Source of the DNA: Acanthopleura granulata
Taxonomy: Eukaryota > Mollusca > Polyplacophora > Chitonida > Chitonidae
Assembly: GCA_016165875.1 (NCBI GenBank)
Contig: JABBOT010000013.1
Location: 8,478,909-8,542,908 of the forward strand
Length of the DNA stretch: 64,000 nt
Direction: 5' to 3'
The number at the start of each line of letters is the position of its first letter. Position 1 is the first letter of the stretch. Below the pieces are notes generated by a model. It saw only the letters and a list, made by a program, of their open reading frames with translations, did no database searches and was not told the origin of the DNA. Of this stretch, positions 48,853 to 62,035 are shown in pieces. The translations under genes were made by a program, and so were the position numbers.

Positions 48853-51800
48853 ATGGGCTCCGGTCAGAGTAAAAACGATTCGGGCCCGGTGAACAAAAAC
48901 AACAACGGACCGGGTTTACCGGAGAAAGATGACAACGTGGATCGCAGTGAAGGACGCAACATTGACAAGTCACCGGTAACAACAACAACAAGTCCGACAC
49001 AGGCAAACGTCAGCGGTGGCTCAAATCAAGAACGTGAAACACATCTGCCGGAAAATGACAAAAGTGATAGTAAAATAGATAAAGGAAGAGGGGATGACAT
49101 CAACATTTTCGCTGAACAAACGAAGAGAAATTGGTTTGATGAAGTGTCAAATAAAAATGAAAATGGCAGGAAAAATGACAGCCGCTGGGAGACAGATGAC
49201 GTGACAGTAAAATCTAAGCAAACTTCTCCACAAAAAGTTAGAGCGGGGAAATTAGAATCGAGTAACCTGGTGGAGTTTGAGGAGTCCAGTGACGACGAAT
49301 CTGATACAGACAGTTTGCTAGGATTAGGCACAGGAAAGACAGAAAAGAAAAATTGGTGGCGATCGAAATCAGAACAACAAGCCAAAGCCATTAATCTTCC
49401 ATTGCCGGCCCCGTCCAGCCAGCCAAATCACAGCGTTGTCTTCGAGCAAGAAAGAGCACTGAATGAGTATAACATTTTGCAGGGATATGCAACAGACTCG
49501 TCTCCAAAGAAGAAAACCCAGAGCAGCATTAATTGTACTAACATAGAGGACACTCCGGATAACTATCCAGAATCGTATGCGCAAAAATTGCAACGTGATC
49601 AGTACAGACGAAATCAAGCCTTGATGATACGTGAGAAAACAATTCATCGAAATCCAGATGAATGGGCTTTAGAAGAGGTATATAAATACGCACATATTGC
49701 TAAACTGTTGTGTTAAAGTCTAAAATTGCAGATCCCCTTGGTTCAGGTGATACTTTGGTTACCAGTAGTAGTCTTACAAGTTTTGATTCAGGTTTATGAA
49801 CATATTCAGGGGTTTATCTAGCCAATTTCTTTTTAGAAAATAAATTTGAACAAATCATAAAACTCAATATTTTTTCGTTCCCAAGGTATCAAAAACTAAG
49901 TTTGTTTCGATCATCAAAACTTAATGCTAAATATATCTGCAACTCAATTTTCCGATATTTCTCTTAGGGTTAGCACTATGGGAAAGGGGCCAGAAAACCC
50001 CCTGATAATATGTACAACTTTTACCACATCAAAAGCCTAAGTAAGATGTTGGTAAAAACAAGAAATATCTCCTCTTTTACATTTCACCCAAAGTAATAAA
50101 ACATAACCTTAAAAGTGCTTAATATTGTAACACAATCACAGTTATCATTTTTCAGCTAGATTTTATGATTAATCTAACTTTTTTACGACAATTTGTGGCC
50201 CCAAAAAAATAACGAGTTCCGATGCGGGGGTAAAATGACATGCGGGCAGTGACAGGGAAACAAGGAATCAAGTTTGATTCTCCTTATGGAAAGCCCAGTT
50301 AAATATGGGAGCTGGATTTGAACATCCTTCTTATCTTCATCCAATCAGATCATCATTATAAATGTATTTCTTGTGGGTTATAAAACCAACTCTCCAAAAA
50401 AAGACCCTACAAATACTTAAAAGCTTGTATCAAGCTTATTTGCAGTATTTTTTTTTCTCCTGCAGTTGATGTCTTTAAAATCCCTACCATTATCATTACT
50501 TAGAATTTTTTTTTAAAATTTGCATAAACCATCCTACCCTAACTTTTTCTGATAGGGTTGAGTTAACCCATCAAAGAACTGATTAATGATGGCCTTATCA
50601 TCCATACCGCTAAGAGCCAGTTTAATATCATTTAATACCATTACCATAATAGCCTGTACTGTATTAAGGAGGGGCAAATTGCCAGGATTTGGATTAATTA
50701 TGACTTCAGTGTGCAAACTGCAGTACCAGACCATATTGGACAAATTGCCAGCATTTGGATTAATTATGACGTCAGTACGCAAACCACAGTACCACAGCCT
50801 GTTACATAAATAGTCACATTCTCACAACTCTTGTGGATGGGATTACCCAAAATGACCTAAAACTTTGTCCGTGACAAAGTTGTTAACTTTTCCTGATTCT
50901 GAGAGTCCTGTTGATTGTAGAGGTGATTGAGGTTTGTTTGGAAAATGCAAGTTTCAGTTTCAGAAGCATTAATTTAAGGCATTACCTTGTCTCTAAAAAT
51001 GCACCTTTTGAGGCAAAATTTTAGATTGTTTACATTATTTTTTTTTTACATTGGCAGGCTATAGAAACTGATTGCATTGTACATACCTTTTTTTTTATAT
51101 AATTCCATTGATCATGCACTTTTAGCCATGATGAACTGGAAACATCTCTGTAAGTTGATTGGTTAATGTCTGTTGGTCAGCCTGAGTTGATCAGTCAGAC
51201 AAATTTTTGATTGCCTAATTTTTAACACATGCTGCCTTCACTTAACATGGGTCGCATTCACTTGACATGGGCCGCATTCACTTAACACGAGTCCTACGGA
51301 AAATATGAGATGGACATTTTGCGGGATATGACAGCTGTAGCAATTACAGTTTGTTCTCAACAAGTATTTAAATCTAAAGATGTTTGGCTTATCAGCTTGG
51401 AAAACTGGATGTACAGTTTTAATTGAGTACAGTTATATTTACCTCTGCAGAAGTGCAGTTTATCTCCTCACTTCAAGTTGTCATCCTACTTGCAAGAACA
51501 GAGTAACATAAGTTACATGTATAACATAGCAACAGGATGCATGATGGTAGCTAAATGCATTGCAGCCTATGGTACAATGAACCTTCCCAGAAGTATAAAG
51601 TAACACTTATGGCCGCCTCCATGATTACCCTGCAAAAATGAATCGAATCTGCATTGTTTTGCTCTATTTTATTTATTTTTTTTTAAATAAAGGCTCTTTT
51701 GATCTGTATTTATGTCCTTCATTACCTCAGGATGTGTTTTCCATTCTTCTCATTTCTACAGAGCATTGTTCAAGGATTTGATGCCGATAGATTTAAGGCT

Positions 51801-54800
51801 GCCAACCAAAGACAGGTGAGTGGAAAAATAAAAGACCACCATATGATGACCTTTTTTTTTTTTTTTTTCTTCAAAGCAAACAACGATGGAAAAAAAAAAA
51901 AAAACTACCACAATAAAATGAATTATAATCAATGTGATAAAATACGTAAGTATAAACACCAAGGATGTTTTTAAATGCTTTGCAGGAAAATTTAGTAGTT
52001 CACTGGTCTCAGATTACCGGTACCATAAATTGTTTAATGTATTTGCTCTTACTGGAAATAAAAATCATTGAATATACCAGTATTATAGTTAACCCGATTT
52101 TCAAGTTCTGATTATTTTTGATTATCTTCACTATAGGAATGTGAGGTACCAGTAAGTATTAATGTTTTTTTTTTTAGAAGTTGTGAGTGCAAATTATATG
52201 TGCCTTTATTTTATTCGTGAAACACCATTCAAATAAATATCTTATTTTGTGCATCATTTTGTGTCCGTTTATCATATAGGGCAAGGTCATGCTTTTTTCA
52301 TGTTGTTATAAACCAGATAGCAGTTTCGAGTCGCTCATATTTGGGCATGAGCAGGTCGCGTCATACAGTAGGTAAATAGAAGCATTATTAATATTACAGT
52401 CTTCGACAGCAGCCCAGAATAGAGCAGAGTTCTAATTTTATTTTTCTGCGTTTTTGACTGAGTTTTCCTCTTTAATAAGTCCTAGAGCCCATGTACAGTC
52501 TCAATTGTCACACAGACACATAAAATGCTCGAAATGGACTGAATTGTGTGTGACTACCAATGATTACAATGCTTTTAACATAGCCACGAAGGACAGTTTG
52601 TTAACCGGCGAAGGAATTCCGGTCATGCACAGTTGAAACAGCTATCTGGCTTATTCCATAAGTATGTGTTAATATTTGTACGTATGTTCTGGAATGAAAC
52701 TGTTTAGAACAACAAGGCTGGAGCCGTTAATAAATGCATCCTGCCAAGCGAGGCGCCCACGTCTTACAGCTGCTTGTATCGCCCTTTCTTGAACTCTTTA
52801 TCGGCTTTAGCTCCACGAGTGAAGCAGACACCTGATTTGACGAATGCCATCTGTGCAGTTTGGTACGTTGGTTACATCGTCAGATCAGTCGAACGATACC
52901 CGTGCGGCTAAGCTGTATCGTCTTATGTCATCGCCAGTTGCGCGAGTCGTGTTTTTTTTTTGTTGTTTTGTTTTGTTTATTATTTTGGTTGCACGATTCC
53001 GTAATATCTGTGCTTTGTGAGTTGAAAACGGCTACCATGCTCTCTTCATTCTATTGTGTGTTTTTTTTTTTTGAGTACTTCAATGATTGTGACGAGATAA
53101 GCGCATCTCAACGACAGAATTTCACAACTACCGCGAGGGATCGTTGCTAACACCAAGGGAGATCACTCTTTTTTACCACTGCTTGCAAATATTTGGAAGT
53201 TTTTCACTGAATTCTGTCTTTATCGTTCTAGGAGTCTGTAATCTTTTATTGTTACAAAGTGGTAAAATAAAAGGTCTGCTAGTATCAGTAACATGTAAGG
53301 CTTGAAATTAAAATCCAGTTCAGTTAACAGTACATTAAAATGACTACCAAGTACGCAGACCCTGTACCTGGGCACGGATGAAGTTGGTGTACTCCAGATA
53401 GCTGACTAGAGTGGGTAACTCTGGTTTCTCTTCAAATCCACGCACAAATCTTTCGCCTTTTACTAAAGATTTCCGTGGGGAGGAACATTCAAATGAGTCT
53501 ATAGACTATTTTTTGTAGTCTTGCGAGAGCAAGACAATTGTGAAACGAAAGAATAGAACTGGAATGGGCAGCGTTGTTGTTATGGGTGTAGTAAGGGATC
53601 ACACGTAAGCTGTCGCTTGAGTTCATGTTTGTGGTATAACAACAATATAATTGGTATTTCCAGGCACAGCAGTCGAAGGATGCGCTTGAAAGCTGTAAGT
53701 ATTACTTAATTATGTGTATTTTTTTTTTTTTTTTAGGAGATGATAGGCCAAACGCATTTTACAGCTGTTGTCACCATTGCTGTGTGGTATAATAATTTCT
53801 TCTTTTCCACTTGCTAGGACATACGCCTGGCAGTATGCAAGGTCTGTCAACAGCTCGCAGATAGTTGTGGGATTTCCTTGGGCTCTGCCCAGTTTCCTCC
53901 CACCCTAATGCTGGCAGCCATTGTATAAGTGAAATATTCTTGAGTAGTACGATGTAAAATCCCCATAAAATCAATCAATCAATCAATCAAATCCTGCTAA
54001 TCTTCTTACTGTAGATATCCATGACACTGAATTCTGTCATAGGAGTGAAGCATTCGTGTACAGTATTCATCACCAAATAAATGATTAAGATTCTCAGCCT
54101 TGCCAACGTAATGTTTAATAATCATGAGCCTTGAACATTAAGTTTCTGTAATTCTGCAGTTGTGTCGGTGAAATACTTTTAAATTAAACCACATGGGAGT
54201 AGAGATGGTCAGCCACCATGTGATAAAAATTTGGATACAATGTTCTGCCAAAAAGTAAACTGAAGTGGACAACTTGCAGTTGATGTTACAAAAAATTTTC
54301 TTCTGAATTTGCTCAGCTACTGTACTGATTAAAGGCACATGGTCGCCCAAATATTAGGTATTTTAGCGTTACTGCAGAATGACATGACTATCAGGCATTT
54401 TTCTCAAGAAGTAAAAGTTACAAGCTTTTCTGTAATCCCACCCACAGCATTGTATGTTAAGTTAATGCTTAAAAATAACAAAGAACTGACAAGTCTGTCA
54501 GAATATTTAAATGAGGGACTGTCAATTCAATGTAACTGAAGCACTTATGCACATAGCGCTCGGTAAATTTCATGTATAAACAAACGTGGCTGATGAAACA
54601 TGAAAGAGGAACACGATTGGCCATAAAGACGTGTAAAACAGAGCTCAGCAGGTTGACAAGCAAGTCTAGAGGTGTAATTCTTTGCCAGTTTTCGCAAAAC
54701 TAAACTGCTTGATAGGTGGATGCAAATGTTGTTGTTGTGGTGGTATTACAACGTTGAAAACGACCTGCCCTCTGTGTGTTGAATTCGAAAAACGACAGAG

Positions 54801-56098
54801 CTTGCCCAGGTTCGTACAAGGTACATACAAAATGAATATTTTTTTTATTTCAGCATGACTGCTTTAGTTCATGAACAAACTTCAAAACTTCGTTATGCTT
54901 TAATTCATGAACAAACTTCAAAACTTCGTTAAGATGTCGTGATCAGAATTTGTTTAAAAATCCAAATTTTGGGCAATCATGTCTCTTCAAGTCCGGGATT
55001 TTGTCACTTAGGCCTAAATCTGCCATAGGATGATGTGTTATTCTGGATGCCCTAGTTTCACCCATCCTCAACCCATGCATGGCCACCTTATCTAAGTATT
55101 AAATATCAATTAAATAATTAAAATTTTCTAATTTCAGCGTACACAGACACTAGCCTAGTTGAGCGGCAGTACGATACCAAAAGGCCCCAGTAAGTTTTTG
55201 TCTGGACTTGATCCAGAAGGCTCCTATTGTTAGTCGCTGAAACTTGCTTTTTACCAAATAGCATTGTACAGTTTTTCGATATCCATAGAATCACAACAGC
55301 ATCACAAGATAGTTATTTCAAATTCTTATTCTATGTAATTGTAACTGCCAAATTTTGAGATCGACCAAGGGGCCCCTTGTATTTTTTCTTTGGCCGTGCA
55401 ACGTTTTCTAAGTTTTCAAAATTTCTGGGGTCGTCTTCTTCACCTGAGATATCTTGAAATTATTTTTGGAAGCCTTTTTTTAAGGTGCATCAAAAATTTA
55501 TACATGACAAGTTGAACAACGTGAAAAATCTATGTAAGCGACACTGTCCATTTTTTTATTCATTTCAAATGTCCATTTTACAGGTCCGTAGATTAGCCAC
55601 ATAATCCAGATATGATTTAATATTAATGTGGATTGAAGTTCCATAATTTTTGTGTAAGTCCTCGGCATAAACCTGAAGCCACCTTCACAAAAGTTCATGG
55701 AATCCCCATAATGTTTTGGCAAGTGGCTTTATTAATAGGTTGAAAAACCATAATGCCGTGTTTATTTACCAGAAAAGTTCCTGAAAAAGTGATTTACAAA
55801 TTTTTTAAAATTAGGTCCAGAACTTTTGAAGGTGAAAAATAAAACTCCTGAGTACATGATCGAACATCATTCAATCAAAGAATTAATCGTGTTACGAAAA
55901 AAAGTGATTTATGAATTTTTATGAAAATAGGCCCAAACCTTCATCCTAAAAGTGAAAATAAAACTCCTGATTGTGACATCAGATACCATTCAGTCACACA
56001 AATTGTGTTGCAGTGGACAAAGAGGCCATCGGACACCCAGCTATAACTCGGACGACGAGGATCTCATGGACGAGATTGAGAGGGAGTTCAACTTCTAG
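48853..56098 (+). CDS. CYS1: Cystin-like N-myristoylated protein
   Basis: Six exons join into 353 residues: 48853-49677, 51762-51815, 52137-52151, 53664-53694, 55138-55189, 56014-56098. I start at ATG 48853, because MGSGQSK gives Gly2 and a Ser at position 6-type N-myristoylation signal. Vertebrate cystin starts MGSGSS. The C-terminus SYNSDDEDLMDEIEREFNF closely follows the cystin ending (SYDYSEEELMASIEREYCR in mammals, from memory). Cystin is a cilium-associated, lipid-anchored protein linked to polycystic kidney disease in mice. The middle is polar, charged and probably disordered. A more ordered block around residues 240-293 holds YAQKLQRDQYRRNQALMIRE and DEWALEE. The protein is more than twice the mammalian length (about 145-158). 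No AxEGG ciliary motif was noticed. Exon 3 is a 15-nt microexon. The gene structure is well supported; the orthology rests on the two ends only. Confidence 0.7.
50666..50797. repeat. ~66-bp direct repeat, 2 copies
   Basis: CAAATTGCCAGGATTTGGAT and CAAATTGCCAGCATTTGGAT each lead into TTAATTATGAC and a CAGTACCA string. Intron 1 of the cystin-like gene. Confidence 0.85.
51236..51293. repeat. ~22-bp tandem repeat, ~2.7 copies
   Basis: TTCACTTAACATGGGTCGCA recurs with small changes. Intron 1 of the cystin-like gene. Confidence 0.8.
52137..52151 (+). CDS. CYS1: 15-nt microexon of the cystin-like gene
   Basis: GAATGTGAGGTACCA encodes ECEVP in phase 0. It is bounded by a pyrimidine-containing acceptor (TTATCTTCACTATAG) and an excellent donor (GTAAGTATT). 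Exons 2 and 4 join in frame with or without it, so it can be skipped without a frameshift. Confidence 0.65.
53812..54000 (+). mobile_element. Family 1 SINE, 5' truncated
   Basis: GGGCTCTGCCCAGTTTCCTC, AAGTGAAATATTCTTGAGTA and an (AATC)n end. Intron 4 of the cystin-like gene. Confidence 0.88.
54862..54932. repeat. ~37-bp direct repeat, 2 copies
   Basis: TTCATGAACAAACTTCAAAA followed by CTTCGTTA occurs twice in a row. Intron 4 of the cystin-like gene. Confidence 0.88.
55784..56013. repeat. ~114-bp tandem duplication ending at a splice acceptor
   Basis: Each copy has AAAAAGTGATTTA, AATAAAACTCCTGA and CATCAGATACCATTCA-like strings. The second copy ends in TTGTGTTGCAG, the acceptor of the last cystin-like exon. 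The first copy has TCGTGTTACG at that place, so it lacks the AG. Confidence 0.82.
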
Positions 56099-58224
56099 AG
56101 ATTATCCCATGTTTTACCAGGGTTACTGCACTTAGCTTGTACTTTGACAAAGAAAGTGATGTCACAAAGAACGGCAAGCCCATTCACTTGGATTCTCAAA
56201 TCCATCCATAGTTGTACATGTGAGACTGCTGAAGTTTTGAATTTCCTGTTTCGGGCTTGTTGAAATGACCAAAGATAAATTTGTCATTTTTAACCAGATT
56301 GTTTCCTTGTTCATTTTAGTGATAAAGAGATACTGAAGAAATTCATGGATGTACATGTAATTTAGTAACCTCGCAGGGTAAACTTCTTTATAGTTGAGGC
56401 CAAATCATAGCAATGGTCGCAACAAACGAATTACCATCGTGCTGCTATATATAGATACAAGTTGTTTAGATTTGGAGAGATTTTTCAGAGTCAGATTCAA
56501 TCTCAATTTTTAATGTTCCTCTACAGGTGAGGCAAATGATTTCATTTTAAACGGAAAATGCATCTTTGACCAAAGGCCTGTCTGTCAAAGCAGTTTTGAA
56601 TTGTTCAAAGTTTTGTTCTTCAAATCTAGGTGACCCTGATGATCACACAGCAGCAGTGAACCTTCATGAAATTTCAATTCTTGCTTGCTTGTCATAAACA
56701 GTATCTCGTCAAAATCCACTTACAAAACTTAATGAACGTACATATGCAATGCTGGTGTATGTGTATGTTAACTTGTAACTGCTGGGAAAATACACACATA
56801 TACGGAGTCCACAAAGCTATTTCTCACCTGAAGTCAAAATTTAATACCTCCTCATAGAATGTGTACTTTCTGGTGCCAGAAGTTGAAATTTTGACAAATT
56901 TTGTCTACCATAGTTAAGAAAACATTTAAGAGGTGGTCATAATTTTTAATGTTTAGAGCTAAAGAAACAAACCCCTAAAATTGTATTTCAAATTTTGGTT
57001 TCCGTCAGAAATGGCTGTATGGAATTGGCCTGTGATCTTTTATTTATTTTATTTATTCATCTGTAATTTGTGATGGCATGATGGAGTGTGTCACATGTCT
57101 TTGCAAAGCAGAATTTTTCTTCCTTTACATAAATCAAGATGCAACATGTATGCATTGGTGTGATCAAAACATAATATTTTTTTCATCTATGACCGTCCTA
57201 TCTCCACCGTCCTGTTTTTTGACTGTAAACAATATGCAACTTTAATGTACTACATGTCACGTTTGCTGATGAGAATATTTACATTTTTATTCCGTCCAGG
57301 ATATTTAGTGCTGACCTGTGATTCCTGAATTGAGGTGTATTTTGTCCTCAATTTTAGCATTAAAGCATGCAATTTTGCAACTTGGAAAATCTGAAAAGTT
57401 GCTGTGAAGCACTGTGTTTAGAAACTGTTGTGTGAAAAGATATTTTAACATATTTTTTTAAATGAATTAAACATTCCATTCAGTTTTTGAAGTTTTTCCA
57501 AATATTACTCCATTAATAGGTTTGAAGTACATATTTAACATATATGTACTGTATAAATTGTTATCTAAACTGAACTCTCCAACTTGAAAGATTCCAGTAT
57601 GAAATTGTTTCTTTCTGTAGTTGTTCTTTCTTGTTGGTAGTTGTTCATACAGTATTTTGAGGTGGGACTGAAGTCCCATGTTTTATAGTAAGATAGTCAA
57701 CTGTATTATGTTTGGACTTGTACATGTGCATGTATGTGATACAGTTTAATTGGTTGAGAGAAGAGAAATTGAAAATGTATGGATAGAACTATACATTCCT
57801 TGTCCCGTGGGCATGTTGGAATCTCGCCTACATAAGTCTGTCCCAAGCTGTGTAGAACACATCATTCTCTGTTGCTTGTCAGCTACGGTTGCACTTCTTT
57901 GTTTTACAACCGCAGTAATATGGAGGTGACAGAAGAGAATAAAAGCATACACATCTTGGACTGGCTTGCCTTAGGTAGGCTTGTTTTTGAAATGCTATAA
58001 CTATACAAGTCGTGTAAAAATTAGATTTATTGTTTGTTTATTTATTTATAGTGACAGCTGCTTTCCATCCCACCAACAATGGTCGAGGATTAGCCCTGAA
58101 AGACAACTTTGGGAGTGTCATATTGGATCTCTAGATCATGTAAAAAACCATTACCAACATGGGAAGTTCTATTTTTTCAAGTACCAGGAATTGCAAGGTG
58201 TGGGTTCTGTAGTCTTGGAGAGAG

Positions 58225-58488
58225 GGAATCGCCTCCGTGGCTGAAGTGTTTGGCTTGCTGGCGCAGCAGTGCCCAGGAACCTCTCACCAGTGCGGTCGCT
58301 GTACGTTGGTTCAAGCCCAGCTCAAACTTGCTTCCCCTCCGGACATATATCTACTCAAGATCTGCCAGTAATTTGTGTATGGTCCTGGGTTTCCCCCGGG
58401 GTTCTGCCCTCCACTATAATGCTGGCTGTTGTATGAGTGAAATGTTCTTGAGTACAGCAATATAAACCCATCAAATAAATAAATACAG
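58225..58488 (+). mobile_element. Family 1 SINE, full length
   Basis: CGCCTCCGTGGCTGAAGTGT head, TGGTTCAAGCCCAGCTC B-box and AAATAAATAAATAC tail. Confidence 0.92.
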
Positions 58489-58839
58489 TCACTGAACATC
58501 ACTTGCCTTTACTAAGGTGAGCATGGCCTACACTTTGAGCTCACAGTGACTCTAGGAGTGGAAATTGGTAAGGCATCATTTGCTCACCAAAGGTCAGCGG
58601 TCTACTCCAGTTTCCTCCACCCATAAAACTTGTACAGTCGTACAAGTATGCCCAGACAGGACCAAGTCACTCTTGGCTCTCAGAATCAAGTCACATGTAG
58701 TCCAGCTCATGATACTGTAAGGAAAAAATACACAGGAGACCTTGTTCACAGGAAATACCTGGAGCTTTTTGTGAGCTTACATGAAGTTTGATGGTGATAG
58801 CTTGCCCTTCTCCAATATAACGTATGTAACTTGTGGTAT

Positions 58840-59095
58840 TCATTTATTTATGCACTTGATAGGTGTTAAACTCTGTACTCAAGAATATTTCACTTACACA
58901 ATGGTGACCAGCATTATCGTGGGAGGAACTTGGGCAGTGCCCTGGAGAAACCCACGACCATCTACAAGTTGCTTGCAGACCTTCCCACGTACTGTCGGAG
59001 AGAAAGCCAGCCTAGGCTGCACTTGAACTCACAACGACCACACTGATGGGAGGCACTGAGGTCGTGCTAACCCCCTCGGCCATGGAGGCCCCCAA
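58840..59095 (-). mobile_element. Family 1 SINE, full length
   Basis: On the minus strand the head reads GGGGCCTCCATGGCCGAGGG followed by GGTTAGCACGAC. This is one of the best preserved tRNA-like heads in the window. Confidence 0.93.
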
Positions 59096-59139
59096 CATGT
59101 GATAAAGCTTACCAGTAACTTGGCAAGATTCGTGGTTTA

Positions 59140-59250
59140 CATCCGTCACTCCTGTTTCCTCCAGTCATAAAACTGACTGTCATCACACAAGTGAAAAATT
59201 CTAAAGTATGTCTATGATCAAATAGATCAATAAAATTAATAAATAAAGTT
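59140..59250 (+). mobile_element. Family 1 SINE relic
   Basis: TTTCCTCCAGTCATAAAACT, CACAAGTGAAAAATTCT and AATAAATAAAG; only the 3' third remains. Confidence 0.55.
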
Positions 59251-59779
59251 TGAATCCAAATTCATAGTTTTCTGTACAGAACTGCTTAATGTGACTGACT
59301 ATAAGATCCACTTACACAAAACTTGGCAAGTGGTTTTTCGAAAACATTCTTGGATATCACATAAACCTGAATAACATCAATTGTAAAACAAAAAAAAAGT
59401 CATGAATAAAAAGTCTTGAGGAAATGGTTTTCCATTTGCAAAAATAATGCATTCGCTTTTGCAATGTCATGGGAGACCTCAGAAATTCACCGAAGCCCGA
59501 AATCTTCTTTCACAAAATGATGTGTCATTCATTCTAATGTAAATGTGATGAATGATTTGTGATGAAACACTCCAATGAATATCAATATTTTAAAAAGATG
59601 ATGAAGGATATGTCCTGGTCTGAAGTCTATGAGAGTCTGTAAGATGTCCAGGCATTTGCCTGATTTGTTTGCCTCTCCCCTTCCTCGTCATCTGTCGTTT
59701 CTCAGTCATGGTCATCAAAGAAGAGGAAACGCTTTTTTTTTTTCACTTTTGTTTACACAGTTTTACGATGGCTGAATGT

Positions 59780-62035
59780 TCACAACGTCTCCTCGTCATT
59801 TAGTTTTGAAAACTTCTCGAAGTATTCTCTTGCCAAGATCTTCTTTGGGATGATATCTACAAAAAAAAAAAAAAAGATAACCTGCTGGTCAAGGCTCACA
59901 TTGAAGGCAATTAGTTCACCCAGTTTCAGCTGGATGATGTGAAATATGTTTTTGTCACCGAAAGCCTTTGAATGAATGTTTGTGTATTTAACACAGCTCA
60001 GGCAATATCACAGCAATTTGAATATTGTGGCAGCTAGAACAAAGTCTAATCCCTCAATCTTTTTTGGCATATGAATGAGTGATTCGGAGTGATTCATGCA
60101 CATTTAAAATTTGATTTATTTATTTGATTAGTATTTTGAATGCCACACCTTGTGTCCTAGCGATTAAAAGACCAGCACTAGTCTATAACCACCAGACCAT
60201 GACATGTTCCCCTAAGTTCCAACGGGCGAAAAACAGGCCTCAACCCCAGAAGGCATTGCAAGGTTGATCTTATCGCACGGCAAATAAATATGGATTGAAA
60301 TGGAGAGTCCATTCACTTTCATGGATACAGCATGTTTATTTATGCCATTGTAGTTGTCTTTATTAAAAAAAAAAAACGAAGTAATATGGCAACCTTTATT
60401 TAATATTCTGATTCCATGTAATTACATGACAGGAGAAAGATTGTCGGCAAAAAAAAATTTTTAAATACAAAAGTGTGTTTACCTTGTAAAAATTGTAGAG
60501 TGTCGTCAGAGTTAACCACCTCGGCTAAGTCCTTGTACAGAACATTATTTTTATCTTTGCTTTCTACCAAGGATATCCTGGCCAGATTCTGTACAAACAT
60601 TTCCTGGGGAAGGAAAGAACGTTTTGTTAAGAATGCAGAAAGCACATTCCTGATTTCACACAACTCTGTTTTACTTACTTAGTTTAACTGATTGTTGTTT
60701 AATGCCATAAAGAACACATGACTTAATATAAAATGTGGTGCTACCACTAAGGCTGTTCAGCAGATTGATTGTGATGTTAGATTGTCAAGCCTTTGATGGC
60801 AACAGTCGGCAATCTCGGTGCATAAAATTAACCTTCGGGCTTGGTCGGGCAGGTGCTTGTAGGTCACATGATCAAGAGATTTCACGAAATTTAGTTTCAA
60901 TATGGCAGCACCCTGTGAACCTGGCTAAAAGATGATGAAAATCTGTCAATTAACAAAGATTCTGGTACCTATTTGTGTTTCATTCAATGCCAACATAGAA
61001 ACAAGAAGCCACAGGACGAATCTGCCACAGGAATTGTTATGTTTGACACTTCGTATATGACTGGGGAATGACTTTTCAGTTGTCAGTCAAAAGTTGACCA
61101 CTTCATTTTTCGAGACAGTAATCAGCATTCACCGACAGGGTTGTCCACATCTCATTCCATTTTACCCGCTTTGCGGCCCGTTGCGTGGGCTATTACATGA
61201 CAGTGGTCAGGTTATTGGTGGATTCGGAATCCGACTGAATTAATGATACTGGATTTTGCCTCTGGCAGTACTCCAGCTATTTTGATGCTAGCAACCTGAG
61301 TGTTCAGCGTAAACAAACTGACAAGCTTTACCACACTGGAAGTAGCCTTGTATGCCCTACTGGTTGAAGAGAAGTGGTTTTCGTTAAATGAAAGGATATG
61401 TATATGTTCCTACGATCACCACTGACAGGTTCCCACGGCTCATGCTGGCTTCGTCTCTTGCTGTATGTGGGAAGGTCAGCCAGCAACCTGCGGATGGTCG
61501 TGGGTTCCCTCCACATCCTGCTCGGTTTCCTCCCACCATGATGCTGGCTGCGTTGTACAAGTGAAATATTCTCGGTGTCAAACCCCGATACAATATTAAT
61601 AATTAAATTACCACTGACTGCTTAGGCCTATTCTCACTATGATCCCATGAACAAGAGGTATGAAAGTGAAGGGCCAACTTTGATGTCGACAATCCACACT
61701 GCTACGATGACAGTCTTCATGTTAGTATCCAACACAGTACGGCACACCATCACGTTCTCGAAACAAGGATCACACAAATCCAGAAATGTGGTTTATCGTG
61801 CAAGCGCTGAGCTAGAGAGTGCCATGGTGTTACTAGAGGTCCAGTTTTCGTGACAACAACAAAGTATACAAGTCGAATACATCAGTTCTGGAGACAAATA
61901 TTGCTCTAATCATACCGTGGCTTTTCCTGTCATAAACAATGCCTCTTGACTTATGCTCGATACGTCGGGGGAGCTTTTCATAATCGTCTTAATTCGAGAC
62001 AACGGAAGAACGCTTTCTTTCTCTGTGCCCGCCAT
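59780..62035 (-). CDS. CHRAC1: Chromatin accessibility complex protein 1
   Basis: Three exons in transcription order: 62035-61916, 60603-60483, 59856-59780, joined in frame (phases 0 and 1) into 105 residues. It is a histone-fold subunit of the CHRAC/ISWI nucleosome-sliding complex that pairs with the POLE3-type histone-fold partner in the nucleus. Signature strings are LPLSRIKTIMKSSPDVSSIS (helix 1 and loop), EALFMTGKATEMFVQNLA (helix 2), YKDLAEVV (helix 3 region) and DIIPKKILAREYFEKF at the end. Human CHRAC1 has the equivalent DILPKKILA block. The acidic tail of the human protein is almost absent; the chain stops at NDEETL. The start ATG sits in GCCATGC-complement context, GCATGGCG. It is convergent with the cystin-like gene and divergent from EEF1D. 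Confidence 0.93.
61430..61610 (+). mobile_element. Family 1 SINE, 5' truncated
   Basis: CTCATGCTGGCTTCGTCTCT, CAGCAACCTGCGGATGGTCG and GTACAAGTGAAATATTCTCG. Intron 1 of CHRAC1, on the opposite strand. Confidence 0.9.

Larger units (their letters stand above)
56099..59779. other. Cystin-like 3' flank and SINEs
   Basis: No coding exon recognised. Candidate polyadenylation signals for the cystin-like gene are ATTAAA near 57470 and AATAAA near 57939. The right half carries two full SINEs and relics (58590-58640, 59140-59250). Confidence 0.5.

Noticed and set aside
58225..58330. tRNA gene
   Set aside because: The tRNA-like A and B boxes belong to a SINE head; no intact cloverleaf was found, and the body and (AAAT)n tail follow.
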